Counted from the first letter of the stretch, positions 14,972 through 23,766 are shown. The stretch: DNA of 37,016 bases from CALGFH01 sp036003705 (GCA_036003705.1 DASYSE010000089.1:1-37016), one strand, 5' to 3'. The notes: a model not told the origin generated them from the sequence alone. Numbers and translations are program-made.

Positions 14972-15709
14972 TCAGGGCACCCCCGTCGGGCCGAAGCGCT
15001 CGGTCCTGACCCGGTCCGGGTCGTGGCCGAGCGCCACCAGGTGGCCGGCGACCGCCTCGACCAGGCGGGTCGGGCCGCACACGAAGGCCAGCGGCCGCTC
15101 GCCGGGCCGCCAGCCGACCTCCTCCAGCATGACGACGTCGACCCGCCTGGCGTAGCCGACCCAACCGGGCGGCTGGGACCTGGTCAGGGTGTGGGTCACG
15201 GTCAGCCCGTCGTCGGCGGCCTCCAGCCGCTCCAGCTCCGCGCGGAAGATCACCTCGTCAAGGGAGCGGGAGGAGAACAGCAGCCGGGCCGGGACCTGGC
15301 TCCCGGAGGCCGCCCGGTGGCGCAGCATGGCCATCAGCGGCACCACCCCCGACCCGCCGGCGACCAGCAGCAGCGGTCCGCCCCGGCTCGGCTCCCAGAC
15401 GAAGTAGCCGCCGACCGGCCCGCGCAGCTCCAGCTGGTCGCCCTGGCGGAGCTCGCCGGCCAGGTAGGGTGAGACCTCGCCGTCGTCGAGGCGCTCGACG
15501 GCCAGCTCGACCCGCGCGCCGTCGGGCGCCGAGGCGATCGAGTAGCTCCGCTCGGCCTGGTACCCGTCCTCGGCGGTGAGCCGGACGTCGAGGTGCTGGC
15601 CGGGCAGGTGACCGTCCCAGCCGGGCACGTCCAGGGCCAGGGTGACCACCCTGGCCGTCTCCGGCCTGACCTCGGCGACCTTGGCCAGCCGCCAGCTCAG
15701 TCGCCCCAA
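14972..15709 (-). CDS. Ferredoxin-NADP reductase-like FAD oxidoreductase
   Basis: A protein of 245 residues. The FAD domain carries LPGQHLDVRL and ERSYSIAS (the RxYS flavin motif). The NAD(P) domain has LLLVAGGSGVVPLMAML and ends with VCGPTRLVEAV and the C-terminal RTERFGPTG. There is no 2Fe-2S domain, so electrons must pass to or from a partner. The start is TTG 15709, 13 bases inside the upstream molybdoenzyme gene, behind GGGAGGAG. The overlap strongly suggests the two form one electron-transfer unit: NAD(P)H to FAD to molybdenum centre, or the reverse. Confidence 0.9.
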   Translation of the reverse strand: MGRLSWRLAKVAEVRPETARVVTLALDVPGWDGHLPGQHLDVRLTAEDGYQAERSYSIASAPDGARVELAVERLDDGEVSPYLAGELRQGDQLELRGPVGGYFVWEPSRGGPLLLVAGGSGVVPLMAMLRHRAASGSQVPARLLFSSRSLDEVIFRAELERLEAADDGLTVTHTLTRSQPPGWVGYARRVDVVMLEEVGWRPGERPLAFVCGPTRLVEAVAGHLVALGHDPDRVRTERFGPTGVP

Positions 15710-16314
15710 TATCGCTCCTCCCGCCACGGGTCGCCGCGGTTGTGGTAGCCGAGCGACTCCCAGAAGCCGGGTGCGTCGTGGTCGAGCAGCCGCAGCCCGT
15801 TCAGCCACTTGGCGCTCTTCCACAGGTACAGGTGGGGCACCAGCAGCCGGGCGGGCCCGCCGTGCTCGGCCGGCAGCGGCGCCCCCTCGTGCTCCCAGAC
15901 CACCCAGGCCTTGCCGCCCCGCAGGTCGTCCAGGGGGAGGTTGGTGGTATAGCCGCCGTAGCAGAAGGCCACCACGTGGCTGGCCTCGGGGAGGGGGTCG
16001 ACCGCCTCCAGCAGGGTGTCGACCGACACCCCGGCGAAGCCCGTGTCCAGCTTGCTCCATTTGGTCACGCAGTGGATGTCGCCCTCGAAGCTCGACCGTG
16101 GCAGGGCCATGGTCTCCTCCCAGGTCCACTGCATCGGGTTCCTGACCAGCCCCTCGACCTTCAGCCGCCACTCGGCCAGGTCGACCCGCGGCGTCGGCCC
16201 GGCGGTGAGCACCGGGAACCCCGTCTCGGCGTACTGGCCGGGCGGGAGCTTGGCGGCCTGCTCGGTCCCGGCCGGCCGCCGTCGCCTGAACCCCCGCGAC
16301 ACGAATCCGTCCAC
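15697..16314 (-). CDS. Molybdopterin-dependent oxidoreductase, sulfite oxidase / MsrP-like
   Basis: A protein of 205 residues from GTG 16314 behind GGGAGGTGACGC. The oxidoreductase molybdopterin-binding domain has LVRNPMQWTWEE, the Mo-ligand Cys82 in HCVTKWSK, SHVVAFCYGGYTTNLPL and HGGPARLLVPHLYLWKSAKW. No Tat signal and no heme or dimerisation domain are present, so it is probably cytoplasmic. The family oxidises sulfite or reduces sulfoxides; the substrate here is unknown. It heads an operon with the FAD reductase and DUF6510 protein and is divergent from the PhzF gene. Confidence 0.9.
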   Translation of the reverse strand: MDGFVSRGFRRRRPAGTEQAAKLPPGQYAETGFPVLTAGPTPRVDLAEWRLKVEGLVRNPMQWTWEETMALPRSSFEGDIHCVTKWSKLDTGFAGVSVDTLLEAVDPLPEASHVVAFCYGGYTTNLPLDDLRGGKAWVVWEHEGAPLPAEHGGPARLLVPHLYLWKSAKWLNGLRLLDHDAPGFWESLGYHNRGDPWREERYWGD

Positions 16315-16412
16315 GCGTCACCTCCCTCTTGGCCAACCCTTGCATGGTCCATCGGATCGGTCCAGGGACTCACCCCGGGCGTTACGCCGAGCCGCCGCGG
16401 TAGCCTTGCCCC

Positions 16413-17090
16413 ATGGCCGACCTGCACGTGCTGCGCGTCTTCGTCGCCCCCGACGGGAGCGGCGGCAACCCGCTCGGGGTGTTCCTGGACGGCGCGGCCG
16501 TCCCGGCCCGCCGGCGCCAGGGGATCGCCGCCGACCTCGGCTTCAGCGAGACCGTGTTCGTGCTGGACCGGCCGGCCGGCCGGGTGGCGATCTTCACCCC
16601 GGCCGCCGAGCTGCCGTTCGCCGGGCACCCCCTGGTCGGCACCAGCTGGCTGCTGGCCCGCGAACGCGCCCCGGTCCCGGTGCTGCGGCCACCGGCCGGC
16701 GAGGTGCCGACCTGGGTGGACGGCGGCGGGGCGACCTGGATCCGGGGCCGGCCCGAGTGGGCCCCGGAGATGGCCTTCCGCCGGCTGAACGGGCCGGGGG
16801 AGGTGGACGCCCTGGCAGCCGCCCCCGACGGCCTCGACTTCGTCGACTGCTGGGCATGGGAGGACGAGGCGGCCGGGCGGGTCAGGGCCAGGGTGTTCGC
16901 GCCCCGGTTCGGCATCGCCGAGGACGAGGCGACCGGCGCGGCCGCGGTCCGGCTGGTCAGCCGGCTCGGCCGGCCGCTGACGATCCGCCAGGGCGCCGGC
17001 TCCCTGCTGCATGCCCGACCCGGGCCCGACGGCACCGCCGAGGTCGGCGGCGACGCGGTCCTTGACGAGGTCCGCGACTACCCGCTCTGA
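16413..17090 (+). CDS. PhzF-family isomerase/epimerase-like protein
   Basis: A protein of 225 residues, shorter than the usual 260-290. The N-terminal lobe has LRVFVAPDGSGGNPLGVFLDG and FSETVFVLD with the family's catalytic-type Glu46, then LPFAGHPLVGTSWLL. The C-terminal lobe has RVFAPRFGIAEDEATGAAAV, the second-half signature. PhzF proteins share the diaminopimelate epimerase fold and catalyse isomerisations; the substrate is unknown. There is no phenazine cluster here, so a phenazine role is unlikely. Confidence 0.9.
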   Translation: MADLHVLRVFVAPDGSGGNPLGVFLDGAAVPARRRQGIAADLGFSETVFVLDRPAGRVAIFTPAAELPFAGHPLVGTSWLLARERAPVPVLRPPAGEVPTWVDGGGATWIRGRPEWAPEMAFRRLNGPGEVDALAAAPDGLDFVDCWAWEDEAAGRVRARVFAPRFGIAEDEATGAAAVRLVSRLGRPLTIRQGAGSLLHARPGPDGTAEVGGDAVLDEVRDYPL

Positions 17091-17169
17091 CCGGACAGGC
17101 CGCGCTCGGCCGATCTTGTACCCACGCGATACCTTGATAGCCCCCGCCCCGACCGAGGAGCCGAGCGTG

Positions 17170-18807
17170 ATGGCCGAGCACACCGCCCGTATCGACCAGA
17201 CCCCCGAGTGGCAGGCGCTCCAGCGCCACCACCAAGAGCTCAAGGACACCCACCTGCGCGACCTGTTCGCCGCCGACCCGGCACGGGGCGAGGCCATGAC
17301 CTGCGAGGCCGGCGACCTGTACCTGGACTGGTCCAAGAACCGGGTGACCGCCCAGACGGTCCGGCTGCTGGTGGCGCTGGCCGATCGGGCCGGGCTGCGG
17401 CGGCGGATCGATGCCATGTTCGCGGGCGAGCGGATCAACGTCACCGAGGACCGGGCGGTGCTGCACGTCGCCCTGCGGGCCCCGCCGGGCAGCTCGATCC
17501 TGGTCGACGGCCACGACGTGGTCGGCGAGGTCCACGAGGTGCTGGCCAGGATGCGCCGGTTCGCCGAGGAGGTCCGCTCCGGCCGCTGGCTGGGTCACAC
17601 CGGCCGGCCGATCCGCAACGTCGTCAACCTCGGCATCGGCGGCTCCGACCTTGGCCCGGCCATGGCCTACGAGGCGTTGCTTGCCGACAGCGACCGGTCG
17701 CGTCGGTTCCGGTTCGTGTCGAACGTCGACGGCGCCGACATCGCCGAGGCGACCCGTGACCTGGACCCGGCCGAGACGCTGTTCATCGTCTGCTCCAAGA
17801 CCTTCACCACCATCGAGACCCTGACCAACGCCCGCACGGCCAGAGCGTGGCTGCTGGACGCCCTCGGCGACGAGGCCGCGGTCGGGCGCCATTTCGTCGC
17901 CGTGTCCACCAACGCCGCCAAGGTGGCCGAGTTCGGGATCGACACGGCCAACATGTTCGAGTTCTGGGACTGGGTCGGCGGGCGGTACTCCTACCCGTCG
18001 GCGATCGGGCTGTCGCTGATGGTGGCGATCGGGCCGGACCGGTTCGACCAGCTGCTGGCCGGCTTCCACGCCATGGACGAGCACTTCCGGACCGCGCCGT
18101 TCGAGCGCAACCTGCCCGTGCTGCTGGGGCTGCTGGGCGTGTGGTACACCGACTTCTTCGGCGCCGAGACCCACGCCGTGCTCCCCTACAGCCAGTACCT
18201 GGGCCGCTTCCCAGCCTACCTGCAGCAGCTGGACATGGAGTCCAACGGCAAGTCGGTCACCCTCGACGGCTCGCCGGTGGCCGCCGCGACCGGGCCGGTG
18301 GTCTGGGGCCAGCCTGGAACCAACGGCCAGCACGCCTTCTACCAGCTGATCCACCAGGGGACCAGGCTGGTCCCGTGCGACTTCCTCGGCGTCTGCCGGC
18401 CGGCCGAGGAGGTCGGCGGCCACCACGACCTCCTGATGGCCAACTTCTTCGCCCAGACCGAGGCGCTGGCCTTCGGCAAGTCCAGGGAGCAGGTGGAGGC
18501 CGAGGGGGTCGCACCGGAGCTGGCGCCGCACCGCACCTTCCCGGGCAACCGCCCGACCAGCACCATCCTCGCCCCGAAGCTCACCCCGGCGGTCCTCGGG
18601 CAGCTGACCGCCCTGTACGAGCACAAGGTGTTCACCCAGGGGGTCATCTGGGACGTCAACTCGTTCGACCAGTGGGGTGTTGAGCTGGGCAAGGTGCTGG
18701 CCACCCGGATCGCCGCCGAGCTCGACCCGGCGGCCTCCCCCGACCTGGGCCACGACAGCTCCACCAACACCCTGCTCAAGCGCTACCGGCGCCTGCGCCG
18801 GGCCTAG
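17170..18807 (+). CDS. pgi: Glucose-6-phosphate isomerase
   Basis: A protein of 545 residues. Signatures are VVNLGIGGSDLGPAMAYEAL, FIVCSKTFTTIETLTNA, the active-site YLQQLDMESNGKSV and the C-terminal GVELGKVLATRI. It interconverts glucose 6-phosphate and fructose 6-phosphate in the cytosol, linking glycolysis with the pentose phosphate enzyme gnd upstream. The start is ATG 17170 behind GAGGAG; GTG 17167 is the alternative. Its stop overlaps the end of the convergent LigD-like gene by 4 bases, with no room for a terminator between them. Confidence 0.96.
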   Translation: MAEHTARIDQTPEWQALQRHHQELKDTHLRDLFAADPARGEAMTCEAGDLYLDWSKNRVTAQTVRLLVALADRAGLRRRIDAMFAGERINVTEDRAVLHVALRAPPGSSILVDGHDVVGEVHEVLARMRRFAEEVRSGRWLGHTGRPIRNVVNLGIGGSDLGPAMAYEALLADSDRSRRFRFVSNVDGADIAEATRDLDPAETLFIVCSKTFTTIETLTNARTARAWLLDALGDEAAVGRHFVAVSTNAAKVAEFGIDTANMFEFWDWVGGRYSYPSAIGLSLMVAIGPDRFDQLLAGFHAMDEHFRTAPFERNLPVLLGLLGVWYTDFFGAETHAVLPYSQYLGRFPAYLQQLDMESNGKSVTLDGSPVAAATGPVVWGQPGTNGQHAFYQLIHQGTRLVPCDFLGVCRPAEEVGGHHDLLMANFFAQTEALAFGKSREQVEAEGVAPELAPHRTFPGNRPTSTILAPKLTPAVLGQLTALYEHKVFTQGVIWDVNSFDQWGVELGKVLATRIAAELDPAASPDLGHDSSTNTLLKRYRRLRRA

Positions 18808-19742
18808 GAACCACGCTCGGCCAGCAGCTCGTCCAGGCGGGCCCTGGCCGGATCGAAGGGGACGGCGTGGTCGGCCATGGCGGCCCACGGGTCGGGCTTG
18901 CGGGCCAGACGGCGGCGCAGGTTGGCGATCGTGTAGGAGCCCGGCTCGACCCGGCCCAGCTCGGCCCAGTCGATCGGGGTGGCGACCGGCGCCTGGGGCC
19001 GAGGCCGCACCGAGTAGGGGACGACCACCGTCTGGGCGTAGCCGTTGCGGGCGGTGTCCAGCAGCAGCCGCCCCCGCCGCTTGGCCTTGCGCCACTCGAC
19101 GCTGAGCCGCTCCGGGTCGCGGGCCGCGACCAGGGCGGCCAGCTCGCCGGCGAACACCTTCACCACCTCGACGTCCGGCCCGGGCTCCAGCGGCACCACC
19201 ACGTGGTAGCCGCGCGAGCCCGAGGTCTGCACGAACGGGACCACGCCGACCTCCTGGCACGCCGCCTGCACCGCCCTGGCCGCGGCCCGCACCACCTCGA
19301 GGCCCTGGTCGGGGTCGGGATCCAGATCGACGATCACCAGGTCGGGTCGGGCCAGGTGGTCCACCCGCGAGGTCCAGGCGTGGAAGGTCACGGTCGCCAG
19401 GTTGGCCAGGTAGACCAGGCTGGCGGCGTCGTCGCAGACGACATGGTCCACGGTCCCGCCGCGGCCCCGCCGGTCGACGGTGACGGTGCGCACCCAGTCC
19501 GGGAAGTGGTCGGAGGCGCCCTGCTGCCAGAACCCGTGACCCTTGACGCCGTTGGGGAACCGCTGCAGGTTGAGCGGCCGGCCGCGCAGGTGCGGGAGCA
19601 TGACCTCGGCGACGTCGCGGTAGTGGGCGATCAGGTCGCCCTTGGTCAAGCCGGCGTCGGGGAAGAACGGCTTGCCGACGCTGGACAGCTGCACGGTGCG
19701 GCCGCCGACCGGCAACGACCCGTCCCTCACCCGGCGAGGCAT
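18804..19742 (-). CDS. LigD-type DNA polymerase/primase domain protein
   Basis: A protein of 312 residues forming a single archaeo-eukaryotic primase-type polymerase domain. It reads LSSVGKPFFPDAGLTKGDLI, LPHLRGRPLNLQRFPNGV and FWQQGASDHFPDW, the metal-binding VIVDLDPDPDQG, FVQTSGSRGYHVVVPL, RRGRLLLDTARN and VATPIDWAEL near the end. In non-homologous end joining this domain fills gaps and prefers ribonucleotides. Neither ligase nor nuclease domain is fused, and no ku gene is in the window, as in actinobacteria that split LigD functions into separate genes. ATG 19742 is the likely start. Confidence 0.92.
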   Translation of the reverse strand: MPRRVRDGSLPVGGRTVQLSSVGKPFFPDAGLTKGDLIAHYRDVAEVMLPHLRGRPLNLQRFPNGVKGHGFWQQGASDHFPDWVRTVTVDRRGRGGTVDHVVCDDAASLVYLANLATVTFHAWTSRVDHLARPDLVIVDLDPDPDQGLEVVRAAARAVQAACQEVGVVPFVQTSGSRGYHVVVPLEPGPDVEVVKVFAGELAALVAARDPERLSVEWRKAKRRGRLLLDTARNGYAQTVVVPYSVRPRPQAPVATPIDWAELGRVEPGSYTIANLRRRLARKPDPWAAMADHAVPFDPARARLDELLAERGS

Positions 19743-20065
19743 GGGGCCAGCCTACGCCGGCTGAGGGACAGGGTCGCCGGTCGGGTCGGTCAGCCGTCCA
19801 TCAGCCACCCCGCCGAAACCGGGCGAACTGGGGATTGACCGAAACCGGACGGTCTGGCACAGTCCGAAACGACGGCACGGTGGCTTCTCGTATGCCACCG
19901 TGCTGTTGAACGGTAGGTCTGGCGGTCGCGCCGGACCGTGCGTCCTGGCCTCTTCCCGTGGCTGGGACGCCGTGCCGGCCCACCCCCCGAGGTGGGTCGG
20001 CGGACGGAGGTGCCGTTCGGGGGATGGAAGGCCCCGAGGAGAGCCGCGGGCCGCATGCTCGAGGC
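19743..20065. other. Intergenic stretch with repeats and a hairpin
   Basis: No gene is supported. It holds two copies of CCGAAACCGG-like sequence (about 19812 and 19839), the strong inverted repeat described at 19875-19903, and a CCCACC/GGTGGG hairpin around 19982-19996. The XdhC-like gene ends at 20066. Confidence 0.4.
19875..19903. terminator. Strong inverted repeat, possible terminator
   Basis: GCACGGTGGC (19875-19884) and GCCACCGTGC (19894-19903) are perfect complements around a 9-nt loop, and the stem can be extended by a wobble and a C-G pair. It lies 163 bases past the end of the leftward XdhC-like gene. It could serve that operon or be a mobile-element trace. Confidence 0.4.
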
Positions 20066-20812
20066 CTACTCGGGGCTTTCCTCTGCGTTGACGATGTCGA
20101 GACTGCCGCCTCGGCGGCCGCGGGCGGCGGCCAGGATCTCGGCCAGGATCGACAGGGCGATCTCAGGCGGCTGGCGGGCGCCCAGGTCGAGCCCGGTCGG
20201 GCTGTGCAGCCGGCCGACGTCCGCGCCGGCCTGGCGCAGCCGGTCCACGAACCCCGGGGTGTGGCGCCGGCTGCCCATCACCCCGACGTAGCCGACCCGG
20301 CCGGCGAGCACGCCCTGCAGGGCCGGCAGCAGCCCAGGGTCGTCATGGTCGACGAACACCACCGCGTCGCCCGGGCCCAGTCCCTGGCTGGCCGCCTCGA
20401 AGCCGGCCGAGCCGGGGGCCTCGGCCAGCACGGCCACGCCGACGACCTCGCCGATGGCGGCCAGGGCGTCGGCGACCGGGCCGGCGCCCCCCACCACCAC
20501 CCTGGCCGGGCCGGCGAAGGCCTCCAGGAAGACCTCGACCACGCCCGCACCCGGCTCGCCCTCGAAGCTGGTGTAGGAGCGCATGCCCGACCGCTCCCCC
20601 GCCACCAGCAGGGCCGCCCCGTCCCTGCCGGCCTTGCGGTCAAGGCCGTTGCAGCCGATCGTGCCGGCCTGCAGCGCCCCGTCCGGCCCGAACAGGGCGC
20701 GGTTCCCCGGCGCCGACGGCGGGTCCCCCTCGGTCCGCACGGTGGTGCCCATGACCACCGTGCGCCCGCCACGCCTCGCCTCCTCCATCGCCGCGAACAC
20801 GTCCCGACTCAT
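20066..20812 (-). CDS. XdhC/CoxI-like protein
   Basis: A protein of 248 residues. The N-terminal XdhC domain (VFAAMEEARRGGRTVVMGTT) lacks the usual GGCVE-type loop and reads GTIGCNGLDR there. The C-terminal Rossmann-like domain has YVGVMGSRRHTPGFVDRL and the hallmark HSPTGLDLGARQPPEIALS. XdhC proteins bind molybdenum cofactor and help load it into xanthine or CO dehydrogenases. It is last in an apparent operon aat - aconitase - xdhC-like, 16 bases behind the aconitase gene and about 10 kb from the cox genes, so its client enzyme may be elsewhere. Confidence 0.88.
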   Translation of the reverse strand: MSRDVFAAMEEARRGGRTVVMGTTVRTEGDPPSAPGNRALFGPDGALQAGTIGCNGLDRKAGRDGAALLVAGERSGMRSYTSFEGEPGAGVVEVFLEAFAGPARVVVGGAGPVADALAAIGEVVGVAVLAEAPGSAGFEAASQGLGPGDAVVFVDHDDPGLLPALQGVLAGRVGYVGVMGSRRHTPGFVDRLRQAGADVGRLHSPTGLDLGARQPPEIALSILAEILAAARGRRGGSLDIVNAEESPE

Positions 20813-20828
20813 CGGGGCATCCCCCGGC

Positions 20829-22790
20829 TCACAGTGGCGCCTCCTGGTCGGTGGGGCCGCGCTGCTCCTCCCGCTCCCGGAGCTGGTTGAGCACGCCGCC
20901 GGCCAGCACGACCTTGCGTTCGCGGGGGGAAAGGTCGAGCCTGCCGGTGAACCCCTCCTTGCCCGGTATCCGGACCTCGACCTCCTCCGACCCGCCGGCC
21001 ACGGCCTGCTTCAGGTCGGGGATGGCCAGCTCGTCGCCCACCTCCAGGCGGTCGTGGGTCTGCCGGTCGATGGAGACCGGGAGCAGACCCTGGGCGATCA
21101 GGTTGCGCCGGTGGATGCGCGCGAAGCCCCGGGCCAGGACGCAGCGGACGCCGAGGGCGAGCGGGGCCAGGGCGGCGTGCTCGCGGCTGGAGCCCTGGCC
21201 GTAGTTCTCGCCGCCGACGATGAACCCGCCGCCCCAGTCCTTGGCCCGGCGGACGAACTCCGGGTCCTCCTTCATGAAGGTGTACTCGGCGATCGCGGGC
21301 ACGTTGGAGCGGTCGGCCATGACGATGGCCCCGTCGGGCGCCATCGACCCGGTGGAGATGTTGTCGGGCAGCACGATCAGCACCCGCCCCCGGAGGCTGT
21401 CGGGCAGCGGCGGCGGGATCGGCGGCTGCTTGATGTTGGGGCCACGGATGATCTCGATCCGCTCGGCCTCCCCGGGCGGCGGGGGCGCCAGCAGCATGAA
21501 GTCGTCGACCACCGGGTCGGGGTCGTCGACCTCGGGTGGGTCGCCGAGGGTGCGGGGGTCGGTGATCCTGCCGGCCAGCCCGGTGGCCGCGGTGGTCGCC
21601 GGCGAGGCCAGGTAGACCTGGTCGTCGACGGTGCCGGAGCGGCCCTTGAAGTTCCGGTTGAAGGTCCGCACGCTCGCCCTGCCGGTGGGCGGGGCCTGCC
21701 CGATCCCGACGCAGGGCCCGCAGGCCGGTTCCAGGATGCGCAGGCCGGCCCGCTCCAGGTCCTCCAGCACCCCTGAGGTGGTGATGGTGGTGAGGATCTG
21801 GCGGCTTCCCGGCGACAGCGTGCCCACCGTCTCCGGCGGCAGGTGCCGGCCCCGCAGCACCGCCGCCGGGATGGCCAGGTCCTCGTACCAGGAGTTCACG
21901 CTGGACCCGAAGCAGACCTGGAACACCGGGGTGCCGGCGACCTCGGCGACCGGGACCACGTTGTCGGGCTGATGGGGCCGGGCGATCAGCGGCTCGAGTC
22001 GGGACAGATCCACCTGGATCTCCTCGTCGTACTCGGCCTCCGCGTCGGGGCCGAGCTCGACCCACTGGTCCTCCCGCCGCTGGCGGGCCAGGAACCGCCG
22101 GGTCCGCTCGTCGGACGGGAAGATGGCGGTGGTCCCGCCCAGCTCGGTGATCATGTTGCAGACGGTGGCCCGCTGGGTGACCGGCAGGCTGGCGACGCCA
22201 GGCCCGGTGAACTCGAAGATCCGGTTGAGGCCGCCCTTGACCGTATAGTTCCGGATGAGCCACAGGATCAGGTCCTTGGAGGCGACCCAGGGCGGCAGCT
22301 GGCCTTCCAGGTGCACGCCGACCACGATCGGGGTCGGGGTCTGGAACGGGTAGCCGGCCATGGCCAGGGCGACCTCCAGCCCCCCCGCGCCGATGGCGAT
22401 CGAGCCGCAGGCCCCGGAGGTCGGCGTGTGCGAGTCGGCCCCGAGCAGGGTCGCGCCGGGGCGGGCGAAGCGCTCGGTGTGGACCTGGTGGCAGATGCCG
22501 TTGCCGGCGCGCGAGTAGTGCAGGCCGTAGCGGGCGGCGCAGCCCTGCAGGAACAGGTGGTCGTCGGCGTTGCGGTGGTCGAAGCCGAGCATGTTGTGGT
22601 CGACGTACTGGACGGCCAGGCCGACCCGGACCCGGTCCAGCCCGAGGGCCTCGAACTCCATGCAGGCCATGGTCCCGGTGGCGTCCTGGAGCAGGGTCTG
22701 GTCGATCCGCAGGGCGATCTCCTCGCCGGCGGCCAGCCGTCCGGAGACCAGGTGCTGTTCGAGGATCTTGGCGGTCATGGTGCCACGCAT
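20829..22790 (-). CDS. Aconitate hydratase
   Basis: A protein of 653 residues, the shorter mitochondrial/IPM-isomerase-like type rather than the 900-residue AcnA. It starts MTAKILEQHLVSG at ATG 22778 (ATG 22790 gives four more residues). Substrate-site motifs are YVDHNMLGFDHRNADDH and LLGADSHTPTSGACGS. Iron-sulfur ligands are in VCFGSSVNSW and CGPCVGIG, and the swivel domain has GSSREHAALAPLALGV. It isomerises citrate to isocitrate through a 4Fe-4S cluster in the TCA cycle. It lies 9 bases after aat and 16 bases before the XdhC-like gene on the same strand. Confidence 0.94.
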   Translation of the reverse strand: MRGTMTAKILEQHLVSGRLAAGEEIALRIDQTLLQDATGTMACMEFEALGLDRVRVGLAVQYVDHNMLGFDHRNADDHLFLQGCAARYGLHYSRAGNGICHQVHTERFARPGATLLGADSHTPTSGACGSIAIGAGGLEVALAMAGYPFQTPTPIVVGVHLEGQLPPWVASKDLILWLIRNYTVKGGLNRIFEFTGPGVASLPVTQRATVCNMITELGGTTAIFPSDERTRRFLARQRREDQWVELGPDAEAEYDEEIQVDLSRLEPLIARPHQPDNVVPVAEVAGTPVFQVCFGSSVNSWYEDLAIPAAVLRGRHLPPETVGTLSPGSRQILTTITTSGVLEDLERAGLRILEPACGPCVGIGQAPPTGRASVRTFNRNFKGRSGTVDDQVYLASPATTAATGLAGRITDPRTLGDPPEVDDPDPVVDDFMLLAPPPPGEAERIEIIRGPNIKQPPIPPPLPDSLRGRVLIVLPDNISTGSMAPDGAIVMADRSNVPAIAEYTFMKEDPEFVRRAKDWGGGFIVGGENYGQGSSREHAALAPLALGVRCVLARGFARIHRRNLIAQGLLPVSIDRQTHDRLEVGDELAIPDLKQAVAGGSEEVEVRIPGKEGFTGRLDLSPRERKVVLAGGVLNQLREREEQRGPTDQEAPL

Positions 22791-22799
22791 GGGCTGATC

Positions 22800-23531
22800 C
22801 TAGCTGAGCCGGGCGACTGGGAGGCGGTCGGTGGCCAGCCGGACCGGGTCGTCGCGCACCTGGGCCAGCCGTTGGAGGAATTCGGCCCTTGGCAGGTCGC
22901 GGGCCCCCAGACTGGCCAGGTGCGGGGTGACCATCTGGACGTCGATCAGGCACCCGCCGGCCTCGGTCAGCCGGGCGGCCAGGTCGACAAGGGCCACCTT
23001 GGAGGCGTCGGTGGCCAGGTGGAACATGGACTCGCCGGTGAACACCCCGCCGACGGCGACCCCGTACAGGCCGCCGACCAGCTCGCCGTCGGCCCACACC
23101 TCCAGGCTGTGGGCGTGGCCGAGGCCGTGCAGCCGCTGGTAGGCGGCGCGCATCGGCGCCGTGATCCAGGTGCCCGCCTCGCGGTCCGGGCCGGGGCGGT
23201 CGGCGCAGCCGGCGATCACCGTCGAGAAGGCTCGGTCAGCGGTGGTCTCCCAGCCGCAGCGGCGGAGCCTGGCCCGCAGGGACCGCGACACCACCAGCCC
23301 ATCCAGCGGGATCACCCCGCGCGGATCGGGCGAGAACCAGGGCAGCGGCGCCCCCGGGTGCGGCCAGGGGAAGATCCCCCGCCGGTAGGCGTCGACCAGG
23401 GTCGCCGGCTCCAGGTCGGCGCCGATCCCGACAAGCCCGTCCTCCCCGACGGTGACCGGGTCGGGGAAGCGCCATCGGGACGGGCCAGGGACGGGCAACA
23501 GAACCTCTCGACCTCGGGGTCCGGAGGACAA
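22800..23531 (-). CDS. aat: Leucyl/phenylalanyl-tRNA--protein transferase
   Basis: A protein of 243 residues from TTG 23531. Signatures are FPDPVTVGEDGLVGIGADL, LVDAYRRGIFPWPHPGAPLPWFSPDPRG (in two parts), GTWITAPMRAAYQRLHGLGHAHSLE and GGLYGVAVGGVFTGESMF. It adds Leu or Phe to N-terminal Arg/Lys of proteins and so marks them for ClpS/ClpAP degradation. The first 20 residues (SSGPRGREVLLPVPG) are not conserved, and a start further in is possible. Directly upstream lies the 30-bp tandem repeat block (23547-23766), where the promoter should be. Confidence 0.93.
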   Translation of the reverse strand: MSSGPRGREVLLPVPGPSRWRFPDPVTVGEDGLVGIGADLEPATLVDAYRRGIFPWPHPGAPLPWFSPDPRGVIPLDGLVVSRSLRARLRRCGWETTADRAFSTVIAGCADRPGPDREAGTWITAPMRAAYQRLHGLGHAHSLEVWADGELVGGLYGVAVGGVFTGESMFHLATDASKVALVDLAARLTEAGGCLIDVQMVTPHLASLGARDLPRAEFLQRLAQVRDDPVRLATDRLPVARLS

Positions 23532-23546
23532 GCCTAGCGCCCCGGA

Positions 23547-23766
23547 CTCGGCGCGGCGGCGGCCCTGGCCCCCCGGGGCTCGGCATGACGGCGGCCCTGG
23601 CCCACGGGGCTCGGCGCGGCGGCGGCCCGGGGCTCAGGGGCTCGGCATGACGGCGGCCCTGGCCCACGGGCTCGGCGCGGCGGCGGCCCTGGCCCACGGG
23701 CTCGGCGCGTCGGCGGCCCTGGCCCCCGGGCTCGGCGCGGCGGCGGCCCGGGGCTCGGGGCTCGGC
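23547..23766. repeat. Minisatellite, about 7 units of 30-32 bp
   Basis: CTCGGC recurs at 23547, 23579, 23610, 23641, 23671, 23701, 23731 and 23761, that is at spacings 32, 31, 31 and then 30 four times. A unit reads CTCGGCGCGGCGGCGGCCCT followed by GGCCCACGGG with small variants (GCATGACGG or GCGTCGGCG inside). It fills the gap between the divergent aat and LAFTG-protein genes. There are no spacers, so it is not CRISPR. Confidence 0.85.

Noticed and set aside
23547..23766. CRISPR array
   Set aside because: Units are contiguous tandem copies without unique spacers, and no cas genes are present.
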